A stretch of 63,285 nt of DNA, taken from NCBI GenBank assembly GCA_018267545.1, contig JAFDYG010000451.1, positions 1 through 63,285 on the forward strand, read 5' to 3'. The position numbers and the translations under genes are program-made. This stretch comes from Bacteroidota bacterium (lineage in GTDB: Bacteria; Bacteroidota; Bacteroidia; Chitinophagales; Chitinophagaceae). A model generated the notes under the pieces. That model was not told the DNA's origin. It did not search any database and was given only the letters and a program-made list of their open reading frames with translations. Position 1 is the first letter of the stretch. Every line of letters starts with the position of its first letter. This document shows, in pieces, positions 19,114 through 28,024 of the stretch.

Positions 19114-19449
19114 ATGCGCCCCTTCCTCCTATGCACCCTCCTTGTCCTTGCCGCCGCCTGCTCCAAAAAGCACGACAATGACAAAGTTCCCCCTGCCGTA
19201 CAATCCCTGATCGATTCCTTCAAATGTGGCGCAAACGGCTGCTACGCCTCCGTCACCGAATACCGCATGACCGATAGCCTCTGGCACGGAATGTCTATCT
19301 ACGTATACTCCGTCGGCGGCCCCGCCTGTGACGGATTCCCCCTGTTCTTCGATGCCAATGGAAACAAGCTTCAATTGCCCAAGGATTATCAAATCAGCAG
19401 CTTTCAGCACGACACAGAACTGATTCGCACCGTCTGGAAATGCCAATAA
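19114..19449 (+). CDS. Small secreted lipoprotein, uncharacterised
   Basis: 111 residues from an ATG at 19114. The lipoprotein signal is clear: hydrophobic FLLCTLLVLAAAC ending in a lipobox, then SKKHDNDK. The mature part has three further cysteines (FKCGANGCYASV and a C-terminal VWKCQ), so disulfides are likely. It resembles small lipoproteins common in Bacteroidota that lack a known function. The last 10 bases overlap the start of the next gene in another frame, pointing to translational coupling. Expected location: outer membrane or periplasm. Confidence 0.72.
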   Translation: MRPFLLCTLLVLAAACSKKHDNDKVPPAVQSLIDSFKCGANGCYASVTEYRMTDSLWHGMSIYVYSVGGPACDGFPLFFDANGNKLQLPKDYQISSFQHDTELIRTVWKCQ

Positions 19450-19862
19450 GCACTTGCGGCCTCCCATACAAGGGCGTCTATACCAATATCGATGAATTTA
19501 GAAATAACGCACCGTCTATCACCGGCTACGAGGTAACGAAGGACAAACAGGCTAACCTAGAGCTTCGTATTCGCGATATCGATGGCAATTTGTATTACTC
19601 GCATACTATGTGGGGATTCTGCGACGGACAGCAGATCTATGTCATGATGGACGGAAACCTCTTCCCCATCTTCTCCGTTCAGCACCAGATGTACGTGCTG
19701 GGGTCGAAAGAGTACCGAACATCGAAGATACCCCTGTTGTTCCTGGTTCCTTTGTCTCCCGGTATCGCCTACTTATACGGTGTAGCCACCTACGACGCGG
19801 CTGTGCTGCTGAAGCTCGACTTATTTCGGCTGAACATGGAAACGGGTGAAGTGATCGACTGA
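19440..19862 (+). CDS. Uncharacterised protein, possibly missing its signal peptide
   Basis: 140 residues, beta-rich. The opening GLPYKGVYTNIDEFRNN resembles the mature start of secreted Bacteroidota proteins (recollection, not searched). Here only nine residues precede it and no signal peptide is present. The ATG overlaps the stop region of the lipoprotein gene by 10 bases. Either it is a coupled cytosolic protein, or the signal was lost, or its 5' end was fused away by a small deletion. A hydrophobic stretch, LLFLVPLSPGIAYLYGVA, lies near 100-117. No function is assigned. Confidence 0.55.
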   Translation: MPISTCGLPYKGVYTNIDEFRNNAPSITGYEVTKDKQANLELRIRDIDGNLYYSHTMWGFCDGQQIYVMMDGNLFPIFSVQHQMYVLGSKEYRTSKIPLLFLVPLSPGIAYLYGVATYDAAVLLKLDLFRLNMETGEVID

Positions 19863-19864
19863 GC

Positions 19865-21181
19865 CTAGAGACGATCCAGCATTTCTACCACCTTCTCCCG
19901 CTTTAGGATCAGATAGCCAATGCGGTCGTTGCTGATCCCCTTCTTCAGCTGATAGCTGAACTCCAGCTGATCGTCCTTGACGGTGGTTTCGAAATAATTG
20001 AAGAGTATATTGGGATAGACTTTTAATTCATCACCGATTTCATATAGGTGAGTGCTGAGAATGAAGAGGGAGCGCCGTATCTTGATCAACCCCTGTATCA
20101 CCGCCGTCGAGCACTTCATCGCGTCCTGCACATTTGTCCCCTTGAACAGCTCGTCGATCAGCACCAGCCATTTCTTTTTACCGCTGATCTTTTCCAGGGT
20201 ATTGCGAATCCGCTGCACTTCGTTGAAGAAGAAGCTTTCCCCCTTTGTAATGTTATCGACGACATTGATATTGCTGAGAATACCGTCGAAAAGGCTCAGC
20301 CGCATCGACTTCGCCGGCACGCCCATTCCAAGGTGGGCCAGAAAGACGACGACCCCGACGCTTCGGATAAATGTACTCTTCCCGGCCATATTGGCCCCCG
20401 TCAGAAAAAGAAAGTTCATCTCCTTGTCCAGCTGTACGTCATAAGCCACCGGATGCGGCAACAGCAAATGGTACAGCCCGGTCGCCTCGAAATAGGGGTC
20501 TTCCTGGTCGACAAAGGCCGGGAAGCTCAACCCATAACGCCGCATCGCCATCGCCATCGAATACCAGGCGTCCAGCCGGCTATGGATCTCGATCAGACTC
20601 TGCATGGCCGTCTTGCTCCGGTATCGCAAAAAATTCCCGTATTGAATCACCTGGACCGGATTCAGTTTCACCCCTTGCTTCAGCTTCGCTAATGACTGCA
20701 GCGTCTCCTGGTCCAGGTCCTTCCTGATGCGCTGTAACAAACCGCCCAATAGGGGAGGGCAGTCCGGCCCCTCCAGCAGGCTGACCAGCTGGTTCAATCC
20801 CCGGACAAAGTCGGCAAAGTGCGATACGGAATACCGGACGATCGAATAATCAGGACCGTGAAAGACTTTATACGCCAGCGCCGCCGGCAGATTATGCCCC
20901 TCCGGGATATCGTCCACCGGCGTCTCATAAAACCGCTCCATCACCATGATCGTCCCATTGCTGATAGCCGTAGGCCATTGGTCGATCTTCGCCAGGATCA
21001 GCGAAATCACTTTCTGCGTTTCCAAAATGGCGTCCAGCTTATCGAGGGGACGGTTGAAATAATCCAGCAGCAGGTCCTTCCCCTGCGTGGTACGCGTAAA
21101 ATCCAGCTTGTGAAAAATCGAAAATTCCTCCTCATGGCTGAAAAGGGATAGGTCCTCGTACGTGGTGATGTCGATATCCAT
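19865..21181 (-). CDS. MutS-related ATPase lacking mismatch-recognition domain
   Basis: 438 residues from an ATG at 21181. It has the MutS clamp/lever helical region (about 30-230) and C-terminal ABC-type ATPase: Walker A GANMAGKSTFIRSVG near 275, GESFFFNEVQRI, Walker B VLIDELFKGTN near 345, and the H-loop region LFILSTHLYEI. The N-terminal mismatch-binding and connector domains of full MutS (850 or more residues) are absent, so it is a MutS-like protein of unknown DNA substrate. It starts 10 bases after the stop of dihydroorotase on the same strand, so the two are probably co-transcribed. Complete for this short subfamily. Confidence 0.85.
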   Translation of the reverse strand: MDIDITTYEDLSLFSHEEEFSIFHKLDFTRTTQGKDLLLDYFNRPLDKLDAILETQKVISLILAKIDQWPTAISNGTIMVMERFYETPVDDIPEGHNLPAALAYKVFHGPDYSIVRYSVSHFADFVRGLNQLVSLLEGPDCPPLLGGLLQRIRKDLDQETLQSLAKLKQGVKLNPVQVIQYGNFLRYRSKTAMQSLIEIHSRLDAWYSMAMAMRRYGLSFPAFVDQEDPYFEATGLYHLLLPHPVAYDVQLDKEMNFLFLTGANMAGKSTFIRSVGVVVFLAHLGMGVPAKSMRLSLFDGILSNINVVDNITKGESFFFNEVQRIRNTLEKISGKKKWLVLIDELFKGTNVQDAMKCSTAVIQGLIKIRRSLFILSTHLYEIGDELKVYPNILFNYFETTVKDDQLEFSYQLKKGISNDRIGYLILKREKVVEMLDRL

Positions 21182-21191
21182 GGTCTTACCT

Positions 21192-22532
21192 TTAATAGTT
21201 GAATCGCAGGCGCTGCCCCCAGTGAGATTCATCGAAGGCCCCATTTCCATAAACTAAATGCCCATTTACAAAAGTATGGGTCACCGTCGCCGGAAACTCG
21301 AACCCCTCCAGGGGGCTCCAGCCACATTTATAGAGGATATTCTCCGGACTCACACGCGAAGGCCGGTTCAGGTCTACGATAACAAGGTCGGCAAAATACC
21401 CTTCCCGGATATATCCCCTCTCGGCGACACGGAAGCAGGTAGCCACGGCATGGCTCATTTTCTCGACCACCTTCTCCAGGCTGATTCGGCCCTCTTTCAC
21501 ATAGTGTAACATCAGCAAAAGAGAGTGTTGTACTAATGGCAGTCCCGCATGGGCCCGCTCATAAGGGCCTTCCTTCTCTTCGCGGGTATGCGGCGCATGG
21601 TCGGTAGCAATCAGGTCGAGCCGGTCATCCAGCAAGGCCTTCCACAACGCTTCCCGGTTATTCGGCGCCTTGATGGCCGGGTTACACTTGATTTTATTGC
21701 CCAGCCGCGCATAGTCTTCACTGGTGAAGTGCAGGTGATGGACACAGACCTCAGCCGTGATTCGCTTCTCGGCCAGCGGTATCATATTTCCGAAGAGCTG
21801 CATCTCCTTCTCGGTGGATAGATGGAAGACGTGCAGACGGCTGTTGTGTTTTTGCGCAAATTGAATGGCGGTAAGAGAAGACTCGAAGCAGGCTTCCGCA
21901 TCCCGGATAATGGCGTGGTCCGCTGCGGTCAGCTCCCGGCCCTCCGCCTTGACCCGCTCCAGGTTCTGCCGGATGATCTTCTCATCCTCACAGTGCGTGG
22001 CGATCAGCACCTCGCTGTCCCGGAACAGCCGGTCCAGGGTCAGGTAGTTGTCGACAAGCAGATTGCCCGTGGAGGAGCCCATAAAGATCTTGATCCCGCA
22101 GACGTCCCGCTTCTTCTCATTGGTCCGTAAGGCCTCCTCCGCATTTTCATTCGAAGTGCCCATGTAAAAGGAATAGTTGGCCAGCGCACTCCGCGCCCCG
22201 ATCGCATACTTCTCCTCCAGCAGCTCCTGTGTGAACGCCGGCGGCATCGTATTGGGCATTTCCATAAACGACGTGACACCCCCGGCGACAGCCGCCTTGG
22301 CTTCCGTATAGATGGTAGCCTTGTGGGTTAGTCCCGGCTCCCGGAAATGCACCTGCTCGTCGATCACCCCAGGCAATAAATGCTTGCCTTCACCGTTGAT
22401 TTCCGTGACAGCGAAGTCCGTCTGGATCCCCGTCCCCATTTTTTCAATCCGGCCGTTTTTGACTAGTAAATCTGCCGTACTAATCTTACCTTCGTTGACT
22501 ATAGCAATATTCTTGATCAAGTAATTACGCAT
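21192..22532 (-). CDS. pyrC: Dihydroorotase (amidohydrolase family)
   Basis: 446 residues from an ATG at 22532. Cyclises carbamoyl aspartate to dihydroorotate in pyrimidine synthesis, in the cytoplasm. Signatures: PGVIDEQVHFREPGLTHK near 52-69, AVAGGVTSFMEMPN, GIKIFMGSSTGN (bridging lysine region), ATHCEDE, VFHLSTEKE and DHAPHTREEKEGPYERAHAG. The first metal motif reads QVH, where the classical enzyme has HVH. I recall this substitution in other Bacteroidota sequences, but its effect on zinc binding is not known to me. It shares a transcript with the MutS-like gene and diverges from the Wzi-like gene. Confidence 0.88.
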   Translation of the reverse strand: MRNYLIKNIAIVNEGKISTADLLVKNGRIEKMGTGIQTDFAVTEINGEGKHLLPGVIDEQVHFREPGLTHKATIYTEAKAAVAGGVTSFMEMPNTMPPAFTQELLEEKYAIGARSALANYSFYMGTSNENAEEALRTNEKKRDVCGIKIFMGSSTGNLLVDNYLTLDRLFRDSEVLIATHCEDEKIIRQNLERVKAEGRELTAADHAIIRDAEACFESSLTAIQFAQKHNSRLHVFHLSTEKEMQLFGNMIPLAEKRITAEVCVHHLHFTSEDYARLGNKIKCNPAIKAPNNREALWKALLDDRLDLIATDHAPHTREEKEGPYERAHAGLPLVQHSLLLMLHYVKEGRISLEKVVEKMSHAVATCFRVAERGYIREGYFADLVIVDLNRPSRVSPENILYKCGWSPLEGFEFPATVTHTFVNGHLVYGNGAFDESHWGQRLRFNY

Positions 22533-22568
22533 AAAGAAAATTAGATCGTCCCTTATTTGATAAACATT

Positions 22569-24329
22569 ATGACGCAATTTATTAAAACCCTTCTAAGACA
22601 TCGGATAATTTTAAGAATTGCAACTTTTGTCGCCTTACTGCTCGCCAGCTTCTTGCCCCGGTCTGGCCGCGCCCAATCTACCTTCCTTCCCCAGGATTCC
22701 AAATTCGACCATTTCCTCGACCGAATGGAAATCCTGCTCCAAAAAGACCCCGACCTGAACATCAGCACCGCCAAACCCATCAGCCGCCGTCTCGCCGTCC
22801 GCGTAGCCGAGATGTCGGACTCCCTGCATAAATTCTACCCCTACGACTACTTCTACCACCTTTCCCCCATCGACCGCCAGAACCTCTCCTCCCTACTGAT
22901 GAACAACGTCGAATGGGTGACCGGTAACACCGATAGCTTCGTCAGCAAACGCCCCTGGCTAAATACCTTCTATAAGGACAAGGCCAACTTCTATACCGTC
23001 AACGAAAAAGACTTTTTCCTGGCCATCAACCCCGCCATACAGCAAACCCAGTCCTTTGAAACCGGCAGCGGAAACAGCAAATCCCGGGTCTTCCTCAATT
23101 CCAAAGGGCTTACCCTCCGCGGGATGATCGGCCGCAAGCTGGGCTTCTCGGCCTACCTCACGGACAATCAAGAACGCGGACCCTCCTGGTTCCAGCAACG
23201 CGCCGCCCAGTTCGACGCCGTCCCCGGAGCCGGCTATTACAAACACTTCGGCGGGACCGGCTTCGACTATTTCGACAACCGCGCCTCGATCTACTTCAAC
23301 GCCTGGAAGTTTATCGACTTCCAGTTTGGATACGACAAAAATTTCATCGGCAATGGCTACCGCAGCCTCTTCCTCAGCGACTTCAGCGCCCCCTATCTCT
23401 TCCTGAAGTTCAACACCCGCATCTGGAAGCTCAACTACCAGACCATCTACATGGAGCTGACCAGCCAGCACGCCACCCAGCCCAACCGGGACTATCAATA
23501 CCCGAAGAAATACGCCGTAGTCCACCACCTCAATATCAATGCAACCCCCTGGCTGAACCTCGGTCTCTACGAGAACGTCGTCTTTAGCCGGGCCGATCAC
23601 TATGACTTCTCCTACCTCAATCCGGTCATCTTCCTCGTCGCCGCCCAACAGCAAAACGGCAGCCCCGATAAGACCACCATCGGCCTGGACTTCAAGGCCA
23701 ATATCGGCCACGCCACCCAAATCTATGGACAGCTGCTGTTCAATGAGTTCGTCCTGAACCAAATCGTACACTACGGCCGCGGCAGCTGGGTCAACAAGCA
23801 AGGCCTCCAGCTGGGCGTCAAATACGTAGACGCCTTTGAAGTAAAGAACTTAGACCTGCAGTTCGAGACCAATGTAGTCCGCCCCTTCACCTACTCGCAC
23901 GACGACACCGTCTCCAACTTCAGCCACTACAACCAACCCCTGGCGCACCCCCTCGGGGCCAACTTCTACGAAATCCTCGGCATCGCACGCTACCAGCCGG
24001 CCTATAAATGGAACCTCGAAGGAAAGGTCATCTATTACAAACAAGGCCTCGACTCCGCCGGCATCAACTTCGGCGGCAATATCTTCGAAGACTACCGGAC
24101 CCGCCCCCGCGACGACAACTTCAGCATCGGCGGCGGCACCCCCGCTACCTGTATCAATGTCTCCGGTCTGGTGTCCTATCAATGGAAGGAGAACCTCTTC
24201 CTCGAGCTATCCGCCATGTACCGCCACTATTCCGTCAACGACCCGACCAATACCTACCACAGCTCCAGCTCTGCGGTATTTACCGCCGGCGTCCGGATCA
24301 ATATGTTCCGCCGTCAGTATGATTATTAA
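22569..24329 (+). CDS. Outer-membrane beta-barrel, Wzi/RemB-like capsule-assembly family
   Basis: 586 residues from an ATG at 22569. A signal peptide is visible (hydrophobic IATFVALLLASFLP then GRAQS). The N-terminal 90 residues are helical and periplasmic. The rest is a long run of amphipathic aromatic strands (FINAWKFIDFQFGYD-like repeats, NFIGNGYRSLFLSDF, PYLFLKFNTRIWKLNYQ) and ends in RINMFRRQYDY with a terminal aromatic. The layout fits Wzi-like barrels and the Bacteroidota RemB-like group, linked to surface polysaccharide binding or gliding (family knowledge). It may display glycan made by the left-hand locus (inference). The RemB versus Wzi assignment is uncertain. Confidence 0.7.
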   Translation: MTQFIKTLLRHRIILRIATFVALLLASFLPRSGRAQSTFLPQDSKFDHFLDRMEILLQKDPDLNISTAKPISRRLAVRVAEMSDSLHKFYPYDYFYHLSPIDRQNLSSLLMNNVEWVTGNTDSFVSKRPWLNTFYKDKANFYTVNEKDFFLAINPAIQQTQSFETGSGNSKSRVFLNSKGLTLRGMIGRKLGFSAYLTDNQERGPSWFQQRAAQFDAVPGAGYYKHFGGTGFDYFDNRASIYFNAWKFIDFQFGYDKNFIGNGYRSLFLSDFSAPYLFLKFNTRIWKLNYQTIYMELTSQHATQPNRDYQYPKKYAVVHHLNINATPWLNLGLYENVVFSRADHYDFSYLNPVIFLVAAQQQNGSPDKTTIGLDFKANIGHATQIYGQLLFNEFVLNQIVHYGRGSWVNKQGLQLGVKYVDAFEVKNLDLQFETNVVRPFTYSHDDTVSNFSHYNQPLAHPLGANFYEILGIARYQPAYKWNLEGKVIYYKQGLDSAGINFGGNIFEDYRTRPRDDNFSIGGGTPATCINVSGLVSYQWKENLFLELSAMYRHYSVNDPTNTYHSSSSAVFTAGVRINMFRRQYDY

Positions 24330-24334
24330 GGGTA

Positions 24335-24365
24335 TTTCATGGACCGAAAAATGGCTTTATCTTTA
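24335..24365 (+). promoter_or_regulatory. Possible promoter of the secreted FGE cassette
   Basis: TTTC, 19 bases, TATCTTTA: one mismatch in each box of the TTTG/TAnnTTTG consensus, ending 17 bases before the ATG at 24383. It suggests the three-gene cassette has its own start and does not depend on read-through from the barrel gene. Confidence 0.4.
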
Positions 24366-24382
24366 GTCGGTAAACCCGTCTT

Positions 24383-24853
24383 ATGATAAAGACCCTTCAC
24401 GCCCTGCTCATCCTGCTGACCTCCTTGTCCTGCCTGGGACAGCGAGATACCGTTAGCACAAGCACCTATAAGTCGTTCACCCTCCGCGAAAAGTTCGACT
24501 ACAACATGAACCACAAGGAGTCGTTCTATCAGATCTGTTCCGCAATAGGCTTCAGACCCATTCAAGACTCTCATGAGCTTGATTTGGACTACGCAAGACT
24601 CATCGTCCGGCTTAATGCTAAAAAAGCGATCCCCGCGCTCCTGAACGCCTACAGACATAAACCGGATAACGATATCCATACAGCGCTGTTACTGCTGATG
24701 AGTAACGCAAAATACCTGCCTATGACCGGCCTTTCATTTTACCAGGATTTGTATCTGCAGTCCGGACGAATGGATAACGCCTATATCAATTTCAAACCTG
24801 AATACGCGCTGGTGATTCAAAAGAAAGCACTCGATTTTTATAGCAACAAATAA
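24383..24853 (+). CDS. Secreted protein of unrecognised family, short paralogue
   Basis: 156 residues with a signal peptide (LHALLILLTSLSCLGQ). The mature part holds a motif FTLREKFDYNMNHKES and a helical C-terminal region (LIVRLNAKKAIPALLNAYR, IHTALLLLMSNAKYLP, ending ALDFYSNK). The same motifs recur in the next gene, so the two are tandem paralogues; this copy lacks the long charged insert. The paired-helix pattern is HEAT-like (inference). It begins a three-gene same-strand cassette, 9 bases before its paralogue. I do not recognise the family. Confidence 0.68.
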   Translation: MIKTLHALLILLTSLSCLGQRDTVSTSTYKSFTLREKFDYNMNHKESFYQICSAIGFRPIQDSHELDLDYARLIVRLNAKKAIPALLNAYRHKPDNDIHTALLLLMSNAKYLPMTGLSFYQDLYLQSGRMDNAYINFKPEYALVIQKKALDFYSNK

Positions 24854-24862
24854 CAGCAAACC

Positions 24863-25618
24863 ATGTCCAACCGAATTTGCCTTCTCCTCCTGACCCTGAC
24901 AATCGGCCTTTCCTGTTTTTCCCAGGACGATAACTATAAAGAACCCAGCAAAGAAAGCCAGGCTTATCACAAACAAAGACACCGCCTGACCACGCCACCC
25001 TATGGCCTGGAAAAAGTCAAGTCCCTCGCGGCAAAGGTCAAGCCGGTAAGGGACGACGATGACGTAACTACCACCGCCCTTTCCCCCAAGGTCTACGAAT
25101 CGCTTTCCCTGCGGGAGAAGTTCACCTATAATATGACCTACCCGGAATCCAATAGCCAGAACTGCGACATAACACCCACCCTGCAGGATGAACAGAAGAA
25201 AATATTCGGGCACCTTCCCGATGTTTTCGGCGAAGACCACTGGAGTGAAAGACAGATGAAATTCTTCGAAAAAAACAAGGACTCGGTGATGAGTATCATG
25301 AAAGAAAGCATCGACCGCAGCCACCACGTCGGCTTAAACTACAAATGGATCATCGTCGATATCAACGCCAAAGAAATGATTCCCTTCCTCATCACGACCT
25401 ACAATAGTGACAAAAATGACCGCGACATCCTTACCGTCCTTCTGCTTCTGATGGAAAAGAATAAATATCCCGAATTCATGAAATCGACTTCGTATAAAAA
25501 ATTATACGCCTCCGTTGAGGAAAATTATAACAACTATTATACTGCCTACCTCGACCTGAACAAGGCCAACGAAGACCTCATCATCCAACGCGCGACCGAC
25601 TTTTACAATGGCAAGTAA
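24863..25618 (+). CDS. Secreted protein of unrecognised family, long paralogue
   Basis: 251 residues with a signal peptide (ICLLLLTLTIGLSCFSQ). It shares with its neighbour the SLREKF-x-YNM motif and the C-terminal block IVDINAKEMIPFLITTY, DILTVLLLLMEKNKYP and ATDFYNGK. It adds a charged N-terminal region (KPVRDDDDV) and an insert of about 60 residues between the shared blocks. The last 11 bases overlap the FGE-like gene, a sign of translational coupling and common function. It is probably periplasmic or outer-membrane-associated. Function unknown. Confidence 0.68.
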   Translation: MSNRICLLLLTLTIGLSCFSQDDNYKEPSKESQAYHKQRHRLTTPPYGLEKVKSLAAKVKPVRDDDDVTTTALSPKVYESLSLREKFTYNMTYPESNSQNCDITPTLQDEQKKIFGHLPDVFGEDHWSERQMKFFEKNKDSVMSIMKESIDRSHHVGLNYKWIIVDINAKEMIPFLITTYNSDKNDRDILTVLLLLMEKNKYPEFMKSTSYKKLYASVEENYNNYYTAYLDLNKANEDLIIQRATDFYNGK

Positions 25619-26420
25619 AGGACTATACCTCCTCCTTTTATTCACCTGTACCATCGTCCATGCACAGGTAAAGGATAGCTTTGTGCTGATACCCAAAGGC
25701 GAATACATCATCGGTAAAAAGGGATTTCTCCGAAATCCCCGGCGCAAGGTGAAGCTCGAAGCGTTCCATATCGCCATCTACGAAACGACCAACAGGCAGT
25801 TCTACGCTTTTATAAAAGCAACAGACTATAAAACCGATGCCGAGAAAAGACACGACGCCCTGATCTTTGTTCCCGGGTTGGATGAATTTCAATGGAAGGA
25901 AGACTCCACTGCTTACTGGCGCTACCCCAACGGAATCAGCCGCGGCGGTATCGAAGACAAAATGGACCACCCGGTCACCTCTATCAGCTACGCCGATATA
26001 CAGGCCTATTGCAAATGGGCCGGCGTCCGCCTGCCTACCCTTGAAGAGTGGGAGGTAGCCTGCCGCGCAGGAACCAGGACCGACTTTTTCTTCGGAAGCG
26101 ATGACAACCTCATCGGCAAGTACGCTAACATCTGGCACGGCAGAGACCACCTGCAGGCCGACAGCTCCGACGGATACATGTACACCTCCCCAGTAGGCTC
26201 CTTCGCCCCCAATCCCCTCGGGCTTTATGACATGTACGGCAACGTCTTCGAATTTTGTTCCGGAAAGGTAGACGCTAATGAAAAAAGTACCCTGGCCCAT
26301 GCACGAGGAGGCTCCTGGTGGTGCAGCTCACACGCCTGCCACTTCTTTACGTCTTATGATATTGGAAGAGTGAATATCCATGCCTCTTTCAGCAACCAGG
26401 GCTTCCGCGTGGCTAAATAA
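25608..26420 (+). CDS. Secreted FGE-like enzyme (formylglycine-generating/sulfatase-modifying family)
   Basis: 270 residues with a signal peptide (GLYLLLLFTCTIVHAQ). The family core is complete: LIPKGEYIIGKKG, EAFHIAIYETTNRQFYAF, HPVTSISYADIQAYCKWAGVRLPT, LEEWEVACRAG, NPLGLYDMYGNVFEFC and RGGSWWCSSHAC...GFRVAK. Cys239 and Cys244 keep the C-x4-C spacing of the copper-binding catalytic pair in true FGE, which many family members lack (family knowledge). FGE oxidises a cysteine in CxPxR of sulfatases. No sulfatase is in the window, so a different substrate is possible. It overlaps its upstream neighbour by 11 bases. Confidence 0.85.
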   Translation: MASKGLYLLLLFTCTIVHAQVKDSFVLIPKGEYIIGKKGFLRNPRRKVKLEAFHIAIYETTNRQFYAFIKATDYKTDAEKRHDALIFVPGLDEFQWKEDSTAYWRYPNGISRGGIEDKMDHPVTSISYADIQAYCKWAGVRLPTLEEWEVACRAGTRTDFFFGSDDNLIGKYANIWHGRDHLQADSSDGYMYTSPVGSFAPNPLGLYDMYGNVFEFCSGKVDANEKSTLAHARGGSWWCSSHACHFFTSYDIGRVNIHASFSNQGFRVAK

Positions 26421-26444
26421 CCCCGCGCGCCCTACCCGCCGCGC

Positions 26445-27071
26445 CTACATCGCCAGAAACACGGCCACATAATGACACATCGCCGCCGCCAGCACAAACA
26501 CATGCCAAACGGCATGGGTGTATAAATATTTATCCCAGAGATAGAAAAACACCCCGATCGAATAAAGGCCGGCGCCGACAAATACAAGAACCACTACCTC
26601 ATGCGGCAAATGATCGAAAAATCTCCGCCCGCCTGCTACCATTATCCAGCCCATCGCAAGATATATGATGGTGGAAACGATCTCGAACCGACCCGTAAAC
26701 AAAACCTTGAAGATAACACCCGCTGCCGTCAACACCCAGAGTACGGTCAGCAGCGTCATGCCGAACGAATTGTTGACATAGACTAAAAGAAAGGGCGTAT
26801 AGGTCCCCGCGATAAAAAAATAAATACTAATGTGATCAAATACCTTCAACGCCTTTTTCCGGCGAGGTCTTCTTTCAAAATGGTAAAACGTGCTGGAAGC
26901 AAAGGCCAGCAAAAAGCAAATTCCATAAACACAGGAACCGATCAGCCCCGCATTATTTTGATGGAGCGTCGCCAGTCCCGGAAGAATTGGAAGAGCCGCC
27001 AGGCCAAACAGCACACCTGCCGCGTGCGTGAGGCCATTGACGATTTCCTGGTGACGATTGTAGCTCTCCAT
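26445..27071 (-). CDS. Hemolysin III/PAQR-family membrane protein
   Basis: 208 residues with seven hydrophobic spans. Motifs: EIVNGLTHAAGVLFG, ASSTFYHFERRPRR (SxxxH in the second span), DHISIYFFIAGTYTPF (Asp) and a terminal HAVWHVFVLAAAMCHY (HxxxH). These Ser/His/Asp/His residues form the metal site proposed for the PAQR/CREST hydrolase fold. The name hemolysin III is historical; the cellular role is unsettled. The gene stands alone, convergent with the FGE cassette. Confidence 0.9.
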   Translation of the reverse strand: MESYNRHQEIVNGLTHAAGVLFGLAALPILPGLATLHQNNAGLIGSCVYGICFLLAFASSTFYHFERRPRRKKALKVFDHISIYFFIAGTYTPFLLVYVNNSFGMTLLTVLWVLTAAGVIFKVLFTGRFEIVSTIIYLAMGWIMVAGGRRFFDHLPHEVVVLVFVGAGLYSIGVFFYLWDKYLYTHAVWHVFVLAAAMCHYVAVFLAM

Positions 27072-27109
27072 AATATTGCCTAACCGTCTACCAGCAATTT
27101 TGTTGCCAC

Positions 27110-27853
27110 CTACCCTTCGAAAATCAGCGAGAAAACGACCATGCGGGACTTGATCTTGTCGATCACATTGGAGTACTGTAAGTTGGGATCACGGCTGTGA
27201 ACATTCTTCAGTCCCTGGCTGATCTTCAGCTCAGGAGAAAGAATAAAAACCGGGAAATAAAACTGAAAGCCCACCCCCGCCTCGACGCTGAAATCGGAAG
27301 ACTGCAGCTTAACCAGGTTCTCAGCCTTGCGTGCGGACGAGTTGGATGCCAGGTCATAGCGGTAATTGATGCCGCCCAGCATATATACGCGGAAATTATT
27401 GATGCGATCCGAAAGGAATTTTACCTGCGCCGGAAAACCCAGCAAAAGCGACTGTATCTGTTTGGTCGCCACCGTCTGCTCCCCCGAAGGCGGATAGTTG
27501 ACGTGATAGGTGATATTATTCGTCGCAAACATGAATTCAGGAAAAGCCACTCTAAGTTCCAGGTGCTCCGCCACACGGAAAGTAAACATTCCCGACACCC
27601 CAAACCCACCCGAATTCACCGGGTTCACATACATGACGCTGTCGCTTTGCAGAAACATCGGGTGCGCATTTACCTGTAGGTGGGAATTGAGATACATAAA
27701 GCCAATCCCCAGGTAATATCGCTTGCTGTCGTGATCGGGCAGATTGAGATAGTCCCGCAGCTGGGCCGAAGCCCCCTTTCCCGCCAGCAACGCCCCGCAT
27801 AGTAGTACGGCAATATAGAGACCCCTTCTTTTGTTAAATCCGGATAGTTTCAT
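27110..27853 (-). CDS. porT: PorT-family outer-membrane protein (type IX secretion/gliding)
   Basis: 247 residues from an ATG at 27853. The signal peptide is clear (GLYIAVLLCGALLAGKGASAQ). The mature part is a small eight-strand-type beta-barrel with alternating strands (YYLGIGFMYLNSHLQV, GFGVSGMFTFRVAEHLELR, FRVYMLGGINYRYDLA, FSVEAGVGFQFYFPVF). PorT is a component of the type IX secretion system. The call rests on barrel type, size and the upstream ubiE gene, a neighbour I recall in other Bacteroidota. A generic porin-family barrel remains possible. Confidence 0.72.
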   Translation of the reverse strand: MKLSGFNKRRGLYIAVLLCGALLAGKGASAQLRDYLNLPDHDSKRYYLGIGFMYLNSHLQVNAHPMFLQSDSVMYVNPVNSGGFGVSGMFTFRVAEHLELRVAFPEFMFATNNITYHVNYPPSGEQTVATKQIQSLLLGFPAQVKFLSDRINNFRVYMLGGINYRYDLASNSSARKAENLVKLQSSDFSVEAGVGFQFYFPVFILSPELKISQGLKNVHSRDPNLQYSNVIDKIKSRMVVFSLIFEG

Positions 27854-28024
27854 AAATACTTGATAATCAAATAATCCCCCTTTCGCCCCTTGGGCGTCCG
27901 GTGATTTTTGCAATAGATTGAGGGTAAATAATCTCTATAGGCTTGACTTGGAGTTCAAAAATAACGGGAAAAGAGAAAAATAATTGCCACGGCTGAGGGA
28001 CTATAACAGTTTTTTGGGACTTTT

